Shown here one piece after another: positions 26,359-35,312 of a stretch of DNA of 54,685 nucleotides (position 1 is the stretch's first letter; each line of letters begins with the position of its first letter). The notes beneath the pieces were generated by a model, which did no database searches, had not been told where the DNA came from, and saw only the letters and a program-made list of their open reading frames with translations. Made by a program: the position numbers and the translations under genes. Source of the stretch: Candidatus Zhuqueibacterota bacterium (lineage in GTDB: Bacteria > Zhuqueibacterota > Zhuqueibacteria > Zhuqueibacterales > Geothermadaptataceae); assembly GCA_030950365.1 (NCBI GenBank), contig JAUZRQ010000007.1:1-54685 (forward strand), given 5' to 3'.

Positions 26359-27677
26359 AAAAGCCCATCGTGGCTGTCGTCGGCCGGCCGAATGTGGGCA
26401 AATCCACCTTTTTCAACCGCGTGATTCGCAAGCGGGAAGCAATCGTGGATGATTTGCCTGGCGTCACGCGCGATCGCAAATACGCCGAAGCCGAGTGGGC
26501 CGGGACGGAGTTTGTTTTGGTGGATACCGGCGGCTATTTCCCGGGCACGCGCGATCGCATCGGCCGGGAGGTACTGAAACAGGTGGAAATAACCATCCGC
26601 GAGGCCGATGTGGTCCTGTTCATGACCGATGCGCGCGCGGGAGTGACGGCTCTGGATGAGGAGATTGCCCGCATTCTGGTTCGGAGTGAAAAGCCGGTGC
26701 TGCTGGCAGTGAATAAAGTGGACAACGAGCGCGTGGCGCTGGCGATCGGAGATTTTTACGCCCTGGGACTGGGCGAGCCGCAACCGCTGTCCGCGGCCAA
26801 TGGCCGGCAGGTCGGCGATTTGCTGGATAAGGTGCTCGAACTCATTCCGGAAGAGAAGCGGCGCTGGTATGAAGAGGAGCGCGATGAGGATGTGCTGCAT
26901 CTGGCCATCGTGGGCAAGCCGAACGTGGGTAAGTCGTCGCTGGTGAATGCGCTGATCGGTGAGGAGCGCAATATCGTCACGGATATTCCGGGGACCACGC
27001 GCGATTCCATCGATACGCGCATCCGGTATTACGGCAAAGACATCGTTCTGGTGGACACGGCCGGCCTGCGGCGCCGCACGAAAGTGAAAGACAGCATTGA
27101 GTTTTATAGCATGGTGCGCACCCACGATGCCATTCGCCGGAGCGATGTCACCGTGGTGCTGATCGATGCCACCCAGGGCATGACCGATCAGGATCTGCGT
27201 ATCATCAACGAAGCGGTTCGCTTTAACAAAGGCGTGATCATCGCCGCGAACAAGTGGGACCTGATCGAAAAGGATTCCAATACAGCAAAGGAATTTGAAA
27301 AGGCCATCCGTGAGCGGTTGCATTCGCTGCAATACATTCCTGTTTTGCTGATTTCCGCGCTGACCAAAAAGCGCATTTACAAAGTGCTGGAACTGAGTCA
27401 AAAGGTGTTCGAGGCGCGCAAGCAGCGCATTCCCACCAGCCAGTTGAACAAATTTCTGCAGGAGGTCATGAAAAAGTATTCGCCGCCGTCCATGGATCGG
27501 AAAGAAGTGAAGATCAATTACATCACGCAGGTGAAGGAAAATCCGCCGGTCTTTGCGCTGTTTGCCAATCATCCGAATTCCATCAAGGCCAATTACCGAC
27601 AGTACATCGAGAATCAATTCCGCGTACGGTTCGATTTCACCGGCGTGCCGCTGACGTTTGTGTTTAAGCAAAAATAA
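26340..27677 (+). CDS. der: ribosome-associated GTPase Der (EngA)
   Basis: The 445-aa product has the tandem G domains found only in Der: GRPNVGKST (about 15-23), DTGGYF and NKVDNE in the first, and GKPNVGKSS (about 190-200), DTAGLRRR and NKWDLIEK in the second, then a KH-like C-terminal domain (YSPPSMDRKEVKINYITQ). It assists 50S ribosomal subunit assembly in the cytosol and is essential in most bacteria. It starts inside the end of the radical SAM gene; an in-frame GTG at 26355 is a less likely start. Confidence 0.97.
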   Translation: MGTGSVKKPIVAVVGRPNVGKSTFFNRVIRKREAIVDDLPGVTRDRKYAEAEWAGTEFVLVDTGGYFPGTRDRIGREVLKQVEITIREADVVLFMTDARAGVTALDEEIARILVRSEKPVLLAVNKVDNERVALAIGDFYALGLGEPQPLSAANGRQVGDLLDKVLELIPEEKRRWYEEERDEDVLHLAIVGKPNVGKSSLVNALIGEERNIVTDIPGTTRDSIDTRIRYYGKDIVLVDTAGLRRRTKVKDSIEFYSMVRTHDAIRRSDVTVVLIDATQGMTDQDLRIINEAVRFNKGVIIAANKWDLIEKDSNTAKEFEKAIRERLHSLQYIPVLLISALTKKRIYKVLELSQKVFEARKQRIPTSQLNKFLQEVMKKYSPPSMDRKEVKINYITQVKENPPVFALFANHPNSIKANYRQYIENQFRVRFDFTGVPLTFVFKQK

Positions 27678-27924
27678 TTATCAATGCTGAATTCCTGAGC
27701 AATCCACGGATGAACGGCCGAGGAAAGCCTTTGGGGCGGCATGCTCACGGCGAAAGTTTTTCTCGAATTGGAAACTGTCAATAAGCCGGAATGATAAATT
27801 GTTCCACAGTTTGAATAGGAATAACAAATAAGCACTTGATTTCTGAACCAAATTCATCGACGATGCATTTTTTCTAATTTAAGAAATTGCAATGGAGACC
27901 CTTTTTCGGAGAAGGATTTCGTTT

Positions 27925-29619
27925 ATGCGCGTACGCATCCTGTTGGTATCGATCCTGCTACCTATGAGCTTGTCCGCCCAATCCTTTCAAACGCGATACT
28001 TCACCACCTTGCAGCGTTTCGAACAAGCCCTGGCCGGGATTGATCAGCGGCCGGTGAAATGCGGCCTGTCGGCGGCCATGGCCTTTCGTGAGCATGCAGC
28101 TGATCTGCCCGCCGAGCAGCGGCTGCGCATTCAGGGCGTGATGCAGCGCCCGAGCCTGGCGTATTCGTACGTTTCCGAAAAAGGCCATTTCAAAATCCAC
28201 TACGACACCGAGGGGCCGCATGCAGTCGATCCGACATCCACCAATCCCGATGGCGTGCCGGATTTTGTGTATGAGGCGGCCCGCGCCGCCGAGCGCAGTT
28301 ACTTTCTGCTGGTGGATAGTCTCGGTTTCCGGCCGCACATTCCGGACGATGGCGAGGATGGCCCGGAATACGATATTTACATTTTGCACCTCGGCAATGT
28401 GTACGGCTGGACGTTCAGCGAAAAACTGGTGTCGCAAAATCCGGTGCGCTACAGCAGTTACATGCAGGTGGATAACAATTTCATTGGCGGCTATTTCAGC
28501 AAGGGCCTGGATGGCCTGCGCGTGACCATCGCCCACGAATACTTTCACGCCATTCAGTTTGCCTATGCGTATAAAAATGAAGACCTGTTTTTTTTCGAAA
28601 TGAGTTCGGTGTGGTTCGAGGATGTGGCATTCGATGCCGTGAACGACTATCTACAGTATCTACCCGGATTTTTCCGAGAGCTGGACCGGCCGCTGCATTT
28701 GCGCAACGACTGGCACGAATACGGTGCCGGGCTATGGCTGAAATACTGGCTGCAGGATCGCGATTACCGCAGCTTGCGGCGCATGTGGGAGGGACTGGAA
28801 ACCCGGGCTGCGCTGGAAGCCATGAAACAGGAGGTGGAGCAGCAGGGGGTGCTGTTTCCCGAGGCCATTGCCGAGTTTTATAGCTGGTGTCTGTTTACCG
28901 GCCCACGGGCGGTGCCCGGTCGCTATTTCGAAGAGGCTGCACTGTATCCGACCATTTCGATTTCGCCGCAGCGGTTCATCGAAATGGCCGGCGATACCAT
29001 TGTTGTGGATTCCCTGCGAGCGCTATCGGCACGGTTTTTTCAGGTCAATGTGGACCCCACCAAGAATTTTAGCGCCATTTTGAGCTCGCAAAATCCCGGA
29101 GCGTGGCGTATCATCGGCGCGTCGGAAACCCTGAGCGGCGAGCTCAACAATGCCATTTTGCGGCAGGGACCGGCGCCGCTGTTGCTGAAAGCGGTGGAAA
29201 ATGAGGGCAAGATTTTTGTGGCCGTTGTCAATGGCGGTCTGCCCGAGGATCTGCAGCGAACCGCAGAATTTTTGCCGCATGAACCTTACGAACTTAACCT
29301 CAGCCTGCGCGTGTTCGGTGATTTCAGCGAGGGGCTGCTGGCCCCGCGACCGAATCCGTTTATTTTGCGCGACAACAGCAGTCTATCCATTCTTTACAGT
29401 CTTGATGAATCTGCCGATGTGGAGCTGGTCATCCTCGATGAACTCGGTATGCCCGTTTTTCGCCGACAAATCGGCTTCAAGCCAGAGGGGCTGAACCAAT
29501 TTGTTTGGGATGGCCGCAATGACAAAGGGAATTCTGTGGCATCGGGGGTATATATCGTGCTGTTGCAAACCTCTTCAGGAGTGCGTTCGGCCAAAAAGGT
29601 GGCAATCATCCGCCCGTAA
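27925..29619 (+). CDS. secreted HExxH metalloprotease with FlgD-like C-terminal module
   Basis: ATG 27925 follows GGAGAAGGA and begins a signal peptide (MRVRILLVSILLPMSLSA); an ATG at 27892 would spoil it. The 564-aa product has HFKIHYDTEG, DPTSTNPDGVPDFVYE and the zinc site HEYFH (204-208) in IAHEYFHAIQF, followed by WFEDVAFDAVNDY with a likely glutamate ligand. This matches MXAN_6640-type putative metalloproteases. The end (about 480-564: LAPRPNPF, VWDGRNDKG, ASGVYIVLLQT, KKVAIIRP) is a FlgD-like Ig module used as a C-terminal sorting or assembly domain in FCB bacteria. Probably exported to the surface; substrate unknown. Confidence 0.82.
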   Translation: MRVRILLVSILLPMSLSAQSFQTRYFTTLQRFEQALAGIDQRPVKCGLSAAMAFREHAADLPAEQRLRIQGVMQRPSLAYSYVSEKGHFKIHYDTEGPHAVDPTSTNPDGVPDFVYEAARAAERSYFLLVDSLGFRPHIPDDGEDGPEYDIYILHLGNVYGWTFSEKLVSQNPVRYSSYMQVDNNFIGGYFSKGLDGLRVTIAHEYFHAIQFAYAYKNEDLFFFEMSSVWFEDVAFDAVNDYLQYLPGFFRELDRPLHLRNDWHEYGAGLWLKYWLQDRDYRSLRRMWEGLETRAALEAMKQEVEQQGVLFPEAIAEFYSWCLFTGPRAVPGRYFEEAALYPTISISPQRFIEMAGDTIVVDSLRALSARFFQVNVDPTKNFSAILSSQNPGAWRIIGASETLSGELNNAILRQGPAPLLLKAVENEGKIFVAVVNGGLPEDLQRTAEFLPHEPYELNLSLRVFGDFSEGLLAPRPNPFILRDNSSLSILYSLDESADVELVILDELGMPVFRRQIGFKPEGLNQFVWDGRNDKGNSVASGVYIVLLQTSSGVRSAKKVAIIRP

Positions 29620-29660
29620 GAAGAATTTTCGGTGACTGTTCGGCGTATGCCGTTATTAAT

Positions 29661-29715
29661 CATTTCGGCTTTCGGCGGCAACCGCAAGGGAGACGCTGAA
29701 ATGCCAGAATCTCAC
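29661..29715. repeat. interspersed imperfect palindrome, copy A
   Basis: The repeat starts CATTTCGGCTTTCGGCGGC and ends CTGAAATGCCAGAATCTCAC. It aligns along its full length with the copy at 36622-36673. Confidence 0.75.
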
Positions 29716-29804
29716 ATCCTTTTATTTCAGGAATGCCATTTAAATGTCGAAGTTGTTGATACGGCTGAATATTTACAAAATTCGCAAGGCAACCGTAAAT
29801 CTTA

Positions 29805-29833
29805 TTGACATTTAAGGTTACATTTCGTATTAT
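29805..29833 (+). promoter_or_regulatory. promoter of sppA
   Basis: TTGACA (29805-29810), a 17-base spacer and TATTAT (29828-29833) form a near-consensus sigma70-type promoter, 45 bases before the sppA start. Confidence 0.8.
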
Positions 29834-29878
29834 TTGCATATCTTATTGTTTTTTCAAGATTCAGGGTGTTAGAGCCAT

Positions 29879-30769
29879 ATGAAACGGGTTTCTGAATACA
29901 TCATGCTGGGATTGTTGATTTTCGCCGGGGTGATTTTTTTTACCGCCGTGGCGAGTCTGTTTTTCAAAAATAGCGACAACTCCGGCGGACTCTCGCTGTC
30001 GATTTCTGGCGACAGGATCGGCCTTATTGAAGTCAAGGGGGTCATTCTGGACAGCGAGCCGATTGTGAAGAATATCAAAAAGTTTCGGGAGAATGCCAGC
30101 ATCAAGGGCATCCTGGTGCGCATCGATAGTCCGGGCGGTGGCGTGGCGGCCAGTCAGGAGATTTATGAGGCGCTGAAGAAAGCCCGGGATGCCGGCAAAG
30201 TGGTGGTGGCCAGCATGTCGTCGGTAGCGGCTTCGGGCGGTTATTACGTGGCCTGCGCCGCTGATACCATCGTAGCCAATCCCGGTACCACCACCGGCAG
30301 TATCGGTGTGATTCTAAACTTTTTTGACTTTTCAGAGCTCTTGGAAAAGCTCGGTTTGCGATACAATGTGGTAAAAAGCGGAAGATTCAAAGATGCCGGT
30401 TCAATCGGGCGACCAATGACCCCGGAAGACAAGGCGTATTTTCAGGAATTTGTCAACGATGCGTTCGAACAGTTTGTGGCGGTCGTGGCAGAAGCGAGAC
30501 GGATGTCCCGAGAGGAAGTTTTAAAGCTGGCGGACGGACGCGTTTATACCGGTAAACAGGCCTTCGAAAACGGGCTGGTGGATATTCTGGGCACATACGA
30601 AGATGCGATCGACCTGATTGTGGAGATGGCCCAAATTTCGGGAAAGCCGCACATCGTTCGGCCAACTCGCAGAAAAACATCGGTCTTCGATCTATTGCTC
30701 AGTGATGTCACCGAGCTTGTACAAAGCATACAACGTTGGCCGGTGCTTCGCTACCAGTGGGTATTTTAA
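29879..30769 (+). CDS. sppA: signal peptide peptidase SppA (S49), short form
   Basis: The 296-aa product has an N-terminal membrane helix (IMLGLLIFAGVIFFTAVASLF) and one S49 protease domain. RIDSPGGGVAASQEI lines the active site, S119 in SSVAASGGYY is the nucleophile and K171 in SGRFKDAGS is the general base. It is the single-domain form rather than the about 600-aa E. coli type, and would degrade leftover signal peptides in the inner membrane. A promoter precedes it, and HU follows 22 bases after its stop. Confidence 0.93.
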   Translation: MKRVSEYIMLGLLIFAGVIFFTAVASLFFKNSDNSGGLSLSISGDRIGLIEVKGVILDSEPIVKNIKKFRENASIKGILVRIDSPGGGVAASQEIYEALKKARDAGKVVVASMSSVAASGGYYVACAADTIVANPGTTTGSIGVILNFFDFSELLEKLGLRYNVVKSGRFKDAGSIGRPMTPEDKAYFQEFVNDAFEQFVAVVAEARRMSREEVLKLADGRVYTGKQAFENGLVDILGTYEDAIDLIVEMAQISGKPHIVRPTRRKTSVFDLLLSDVTELVQSIQRWPVLRYQWVF

Positions 30770-30791
30770 TTCATGCAAGAAGGAGGCAGCT

Positions 30792-31094
30792 GTGACCAAG
30801 ACAGAAATTATCGACATCGTTGCCCAGGGAACGGGCCTGACCAAAGTGGAAACCGCCGCCGTGATCGATGGCTTTCTGGCGACGATCACCTATGCCCTGG
30901 CCACCGGCAACAGTGTGACCTTGCGCGGGTTTGGCAGCTTTCGGGTGGTTCAGCGCAGCGGCCGAAGTGGTATCAATCCAAAGACCGGTAAAGCCATGAA
31001 TGTCCCGCCACACAAATCTCCTGTCTTTCGCGCCTCTAAAGATCTGAGAAAAGCCGTGGAACAAGGCTTGCCGGAAAGCGAGATGGCCCAGTAG
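30792..31094 (+). CDS. hup: HU-family DNA-binding protein
   Basis: The start is GTG 30792 with AAGGAGG 6 bases upstream; the longer open frame to 30618 is only a shadow of sppA. The 100-aa product is a typical HU/IHF subunit: (M)TKTEIIDIVAQGTGL, VTLRGFGSFRVVQRSGRSG, then NPKTGKAMNVPPHKSPVFRA, where the proline-tipped arm enters the minor groove. It bends and compacts DNA as a dimer. It probably shares the sppA transcript. A second paralogue lies at 51192. Confidence 0.93.
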   Translation: MTKTEIIDIVAQGTGLTKVETAAVIDGFLATITYALATGNSVTLRGFGSFRVVQRSGRSGINPKTGKAMNVPPHKSPVFRASKDLRKAVEQGLPESEMAQ

Positions 31095-31661
31095 TTCGAA
31101 TCGTGACGCTTCTCTCGTGGCAAGATGGCTTGACGGATGCGCGGCGAATATCCGCGCCGGGGGCACGTAGGGTGCCACTCGGGGGGAGACGGATGGAGCG
31201 GTGGAAGCGTGTACCATCGTTTCTTCAGTTCGACGTGAAGGCGGACGTACGCCATTCGTTCGCAAGAATGCAAAATATTTTGCAGTTCTCCCTTGACAAA
31301 TTTAGAAAAAAGTGTAGTTTATAATCTTTTGTAGGCAGCCGTTTAGCTGCACCAGTCATTTCGAAACTTGCTTGGTTATTCCGGTACTACCAACTGGCGG
31401 ATACCAGTTTCTCTTTCCATGGAACGCACCGGGAAGGAGACTCCGACGTTTCAGCGGTTCTATTCTGCTCATCGTCGTAAACCGGAATGACAAATAATGG
31501 TACATGCTGAATATTTACTTTAGTAAACAGCGGACAGGACAGACGGCATTTCGCCTTCGCCGCTGGCTAGAGTAGGGACGGAACCGGCCTGTTCTGCATG
31601 TGAAATGGAGCCAACCGAGTACATCATACAAACTGGCCATTTTGAAAGGAGGTGATGCTCG
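31095..31661. other. intergenic region and long 5' leader
   Basis: The first 150 bases are GC-rich without a gene. The rest has a possible promoter at 31293-31325, a small hairpin GCAGC-CGTTTA-GCTGC at 31335-31350, and a decayed palindromic repeat ending near CCGGAATGACAAATAATGG (31482-31500). The tiny COX24 gene begins 330 bases after the promoter. Confidence 0.5.
31293..31325 (+). promoter_or_regulatory. possible promoter for the COX24/kinase unit
   Basis: TTGACA at 31293-31298 and TATAAT at 31320-31325 are perfect boxes but with a 21-base spacer; TAGTTT at 31315 would give a 16-base spacer. The stretch is AT-rich. Confidence 0.45.
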
Positions 31662-31757
31662 TTGCCTTGCGGTAAGAAGAGAAAACGTCACAAAATTAAT
31701 ACGCATAAGCGCAAAAAACGCCTGAGAAAAAACCGGCACAAGAAGAAAAACCGCTAG
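31662..31757 (+). CDS. 31-aa AURKAIP1/COX24-domain protein
   Basis: A TTG at 31662, 9 bases after AAGGAGG, opens a 31-codon frame ending at TAG 31757. The product begins (M)PCGKKRKRHKINTHKRKKR and continues as Lys/Arg-rich sequence to NRHKKKNR. This is the bacterial form of the AURKAIP1/COX24 domain, related to mitochondrial small-subunit protein mS38, and common in Bacteroidota as proteins of about 30 residues. It likely binds rRNA. Length and TTG start make it easy to miss. It precedes the hybrid kinase gene by 65 bases. Confidence 0.88.
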   Translation: MPCGKKRKRHKINTHKRKKRLRKNRHKKKNR

Positions 31758-31822
31758 CGGCGGTCTTTTTGCAGTCCCCGGAATCCATTCGAAGCCGATC
31801 CCCTGAATGCTAGGGGAGGACC

Positions 31823-34009
31823 ATGAATAAGACCAAGAAAATTTTGCTCATCGATGACGAGCAGATCATGCACGACCTGGCCTTCGCCTATCTGGAGAAG
31901 GAAGGCTTTCAGCTTCTGTCGGCCTATTCCGGCCCCAAGGGCCTGAAGATGATCCTGCAGGAGCGGCCGGATGTGGTGCTGCTCGACTACATGATGCCGG
32001 GGATGGATGGAGAAGCGGTCTTTAATGAATTGCGCCGCAATCCGATTTATCGGGATGTCAAAGACACGCCGGTGATTTTTTTGAGCGCGCGCGGCGGCGA
32101 CGAGGCCCTGAAACAGCGACTGATTAAACGCGGCATCGTCGCCTATTTGCAAAAGCCATTCGGCCTGCGGGAATTAAGCAACATCATCGACAACATCTTT
32201 ATCGTCACCGAAATTCGCCGGTCGAATCGGCAGTTGCAGCGGGAGATTAAAGGCACACGGGAACTGCTGGTGCAGATCATTCAATATGCGCCAGTGGGTA
32301 TTTTTACCACCAACGGCGCCGGAGATATTTTGCTGGCTAACCGCGTGATGCAAAATCTGTTTGTGGGGGGCTCGCACGAAAATCTATACAAGCAGAACGT
32401 GTTCGAGAGCCCGCTGTTTCGCGACACCTTCATCGCCGAAGGCGTGCGTCAGATTCTCGATGGCAAGAGGTCCTGGCACAAAGAGCATGTCCGTTGGCAG
32501 CGCAAAGGCCACGATTACGCCCTGCTGGATGCGCGGTTTGTCTCCATGGGGCTGGGTACGGCTACCGAAGGTGTCATCGGGTTGGTGCAAGATATCAGCG
32601 CGCGCATGCGGCATCAGTACGAAATGCAGATGCTGGCGCAGATCACCCTGGCCATGCAGCAGACCATCGATCTCGATCAATTGCTGCACCTGATCCTGAC
32701 GGCCATCACCGCCGGGCAGGCGCTCGGGTTCACGCGCGCGATGATTTTTCTGCTGGACCATCGCAAAAACGAGTTTTACGGGGCGATGGGCGTCGGACCA
32801 AGCAATGCCGAAGAAGCGAATCGCATTTGGACCGAACTGGAACGCGAAAACCTCAGCCTGGAGCTGTTTTTGAAAAATTACGGCTACCAGCCGCCGGCCG
32901 AGGACGATGCGTTCAACAATCTGGTGCGATCGATCCGCTTCCCTGTCAAAAGCGAGTGTGCCCTGAATCAGGCGATATTGCAAAAAAAGCCGTTTACGCG
33001 TAATTCGAAATACGATGATTGCATGATGCCCAATCCTCTGAAGGTGTTGGAGCTGGAGGATTTCATGGGCGTGCCGCTGGTCACCAGCAACACGCTGGTG
33101 GGTTTTATTTTAGTGGACAATAAATACAGCCTGCGGCCGATTCCGAAGCGGCATCAAAACATGCTGATGTTGATTGCCGGACAGGCGGCCAGCGCCATCG
33201 AGCGCGCCAATGCTTATAAGCAACTTGCGCTGGAAAAGCAAAAACTGGAAAAGGCCTTGCAAGACCTCAAAGAGGCCAATGAGCGCCTGATTCATTCTGA
33301 GCGATTGGCGGCTATTGGTGAGATGGCCGCGCATGTGGCGCATGAAATTCGCAATCCGCTGGTCACCATCGGTGGATTTGCGCGCCAGTTGCTGAAAAAA
33401 TGCGAACCCGACTCGAACATTTTCGATTCGGCCAAAATCATCGCCGATGAGGTGATGCGGCTTGAAAAAATTCTGGCCAATGTGCTCAATTTCACCAAGC
33501 TACCGCGGCCGGAATTGAAGCTCGGCAGCATTAACGACTGCATTTTAGACGTTTACGAACAGGTACGCTACGAGTTCGAGCGCAATGATATTTTCCTCGA
33601 AATCAATTTGCAGCCAGATATTCCGCAGTTTTATTTTGACGAGGCTAAGATCAAACAAGTTCTGCTCAATCTGCTTCAGAATAGCCAGCAATCCATTGCC
33701 CGGGATGGCGTGATCGGCATCGAGGCTTATGCCAGTGGTAAAGATGTGTGCATCACCGTCAGTGACAATGGCAGCGGTATTCCGAAAGATCACCTCGACA
33801 TGATCTTCAATCCGTTTTACACTACCAAAGAACATGGCACCGGTCTTGGTCTGGCTATATCGCAGCAGATTATCCACGATCATGGTGGCGATATTATGGT
33901 CTATTCGGAGGTTGGCGTGGGCACGGTGTTTAAAATACTCCTGCCCCTGGATATGCGCCCGGAAATGGCGTCCGAAGACGCCCGATCTCTCAATGAAATC
34001 ATCTTTTAG
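31823..34009 (+). CDS. hybrid sensor kinase: REC-PAS-GAF-HisKA-HATPase
   Basis: The 728-aa product has no membrane segment. Residues 1-125 are a receiver (D55 in LLDYMMPG, K111). A coiled linker leads to PAS (about 150-260; YAPVGIFTTNGAGDILLANR), then GAF (about 275-465), a second coiled coil, HisKA with H507 in HVAHEIRNPL, and an ATPase domain (N620 box, D648NGSGIP, GTGLGLAIS at 673-681). It would autophosphorylate in response to a cytosolic cue and to phosphorylation of its own receiver. AGGGGAGG lies near the ATG. The next gene is a lone receiver, its likely phosphoacceptor. Confidence 0.95.
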   Translation: MNKTKKILLIDDEQIMHDLAFAYLEKEGFQLLSAYSGPKGLKMILQERPDVVLLDYMMPGMDGEAVFNELRRNPIYRDVKDTPVIFLSARGGDEALKQRLIKRGIVAYLQKPFGLRELSNIIDNIFIVTEIRRSNRQLQREIKGTRELLVQIIQYAPVGIFTTNGAGDILLANRVMQNLFVGGSHENLYKQNVFESPLFRDTFIAEGVRQILDGKRSWHKEHVRWQRKGHDYALLDARFVSMGLGTATEGVIGLVQDISARMRHQYEMQMLAQITLAMQQTIDLDQLLHLILTAITAGQALGFTRAMIFLLDHRKNEFYGAMGVGPSNAEEANRIWTELERENLSLELFLKNYGYQPPAEDDAFNNLVRSIRFPVKSECALNQAILQKKPFTRNSKYDDCMMPNPLKVLELEDFMGVPLVTSNTLVGFILVDNKYSLRPIPKRHQNMLMLIAGQAASAIERANAYKQLALEKQKLEKALQDLKEANERLIHSERLAAIGEMAAHVAHEIRNPLVTIGGFARQLLKKCEPDSNIFDSAKIIADEVMRLEKILANVLNFTKLPRPELKLGSINDCILDVYEQVRYEFERNDIFLEINLQPDIPQFYFDEAKIKQVLLNLLQNSQQSIARDGVIGIEAYASGKDVCITVSDNGSGIPKDHLDMIFNPFYTTKEHGTGLGLAISQQIIHDHGGDIMVYSEVGVGTVFKILLPLDMRPEMASEDARSLNEIIF

Positions 34010-34020
34010 GTAGGTTTACG

Positions 34021-34389
34021 ATGGTAAAATTGTTGTTAGTTGAGGATGAGCGTTCACAGCGGTTGCTTTACAAACAGGTCCTAGAGGATGAGGGCTATCA
34101 GGTTTTCGATGCCAAAAACAGCGCCGAGGCGCTGGAAATCGTAATGAAGCACGATCCGGACCTGGCAATTTTGGATATTCGTCTCACGGGAGAGGATGGG
34201 TTGGAATTGATGGGCAAGCTTTTGAGCATCAACGAAAATTTGCCCATCATTTTGCATACGGCCTATGGCGTATGGAAGGACAATTTTCGTGGCCGGCTGG
34301 CCGATGCGTATGTCATCAAATCGTCGGACATGGTGGAATTAAAGCAGAAAGTGGAAGAGCTTCTGGAGGCCCGCAAAACCAATGCATAG
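34021..34389 (+). CDS. single-domain response regulator
   Basis: The 122-aa product is one receiver domain with the acidic pair ED (8-9), phosphorylated D52 in LAILDIRLTGEDG, T80 in ILHTAYG and K100 in YVIKSSD. No output domain follows, so it works like CheY or Spo0F: a phospho-relay or protein-binding switch. It starts 11 bases after the hybrid kinase stop, making a kinase-regulator pair. Its stop overlaps the first possible start of the next gene. Confidence 0.95.
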   Translation: MVKLLLVEDERSQRLLYKQVLEDEGYQVFDAKNSAEALEIVMKHDPDLAILDIRLTGEDGLELMGKLLSINENLPIILHTAYGVWKDNFRGRLADAYVIKSSDMVELKQKVEELLEARKTNA

Positions 34390-34399
34390 GATTTCGAAG

Positions 34400-35308
34400 A
34401 TGAGCAAGTCATCACATCTATCCAGAACTGTACGGTGTATCCTCACAGCGGCCATGGCCGCTCTTTTTTTGCTGCCGGTGGAATCGTTTTCGTGGGGATT
34501 TGCCGGCCACAGGCTGATCACCAAAAAGGCGGTCATGGCGGTGCGGCCGCATCTGCGCGCCTATTTGTTGCCCATTGCCGACAGCCTGTCGGCGCACAGC
34601 ATCGATCCCGATCTGTGGCGCAAATTCGACCGGGCCGAAGGCAACCGGCATTACATCGATCTGGATTCGCTGGTCACTTTTCCGTTTGATGATTTGCCGA
34701 CGAGCTACCCTGCCGCGGTGAAGAAGTACGGCGAAGAGGTGATCCAGGGCATCGGTATTGCGCCCTGGCGGATCGCCGAGATGGTGGATAGCCTGAGCGC
34801 GGCCATGAAACAAAAGAATGCCCGGCTGATCCTGCGCTATGCCGCGGCACTGGCGCACTATGTGGAAGATATTCATAATCCATTGCACACCACGAAAAAT
34901 TACGATGGCCAACTCACCGGTAATAAAGGCATTCATAGCCGCTACGAACGCTGGATGGTGGAAACGTATCTGGATCAACTGGACAGCGCCATTCATCCGG
35001 ATCCGGGATCGTCGCCTGGTCGCCGGCTGATGCCGATGATTTTCAACTGGCTGCGCGGCAGCTATGTGTGGGTGGACAATCTGTTGCTGGCCGACCGACT
35101 TTCGAAAACGCCGGGCAAAAGGTACACACGCAACAGCAGCTACGACGATGCCTATTACGAGCGGCTGTTTCGACATACGCGCGATTTTACGGTGGCGCAA
35201 ATGAGCAAGGCGGCTACGGCGGTGGCTTCCTGCTGGCAACTGGCCTGGAACCGGGCTGGCCGCCCGAAACTGAATTTTCTGCATGCCGAAATCGCAGCCA
35301 CGAGGTGA
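34400..35308 (+). CDS. secreted zinc-dependent phospholipase C / S1-P1 nuclease-fold enzyme
   Basis: I start at ATG 34400 (302 aa), 8 bases after AGGA; ATG 34382 overlaps the regulator gene. A signal peptide ends at VESFS, leaving Trp as first mature residue (WGFAGHRL), which in this fold binds zinc with its N-terminus. Further ligands are seen: His in AGH, Asp in the 60-80 region, His in RHYID, the pair in AHYVEDIHNPLH, and HSRYE. The HxxxD...H...HxxxE pattern fits three-zinc enzymes. Substrate (phospholipid or nucleic acid) cannot be fixed, though similar proteins are called zinc-dependent phospholipase C. Exported. Confidence 0.82.
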   Translation: MSKSSHLSRTVRCILTAAMAALFLLPVESFSWGFAGHRLITKKAVMAVRPHLRAYLLPIADSLSAHSIDPDLWRKFDRAEGNRHYIDLDSLVTFPFDDLPTSYPAAVKKYGEEVIQGIGIAPWRIAEMVDSLSAAMKQKNARLILRYAAALAHYVEDIHNPLHTTKNYDGQLTGNKGIHSRYERWMVETYLDQLDSAIHPDPGSSPGRRLMPMIFNWLRGSYVWVDNLLLADRLSKTPGKRYTRNSSYDDAYYERLFRHTRDFTVAQMSKAATAVASCWQLAWNRAGRPKLNFLHAEIAATR

Positions 35309-35312
35309 CGGC

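Noticed and set aside
26202-27671. 489-codon leftward open frame opposite der
   Set aside because: It mirrors the Der GTPase and DUF512 genes; its translation is rich in His, Gln and Arg, as expected for antisense of GC-rich codons.
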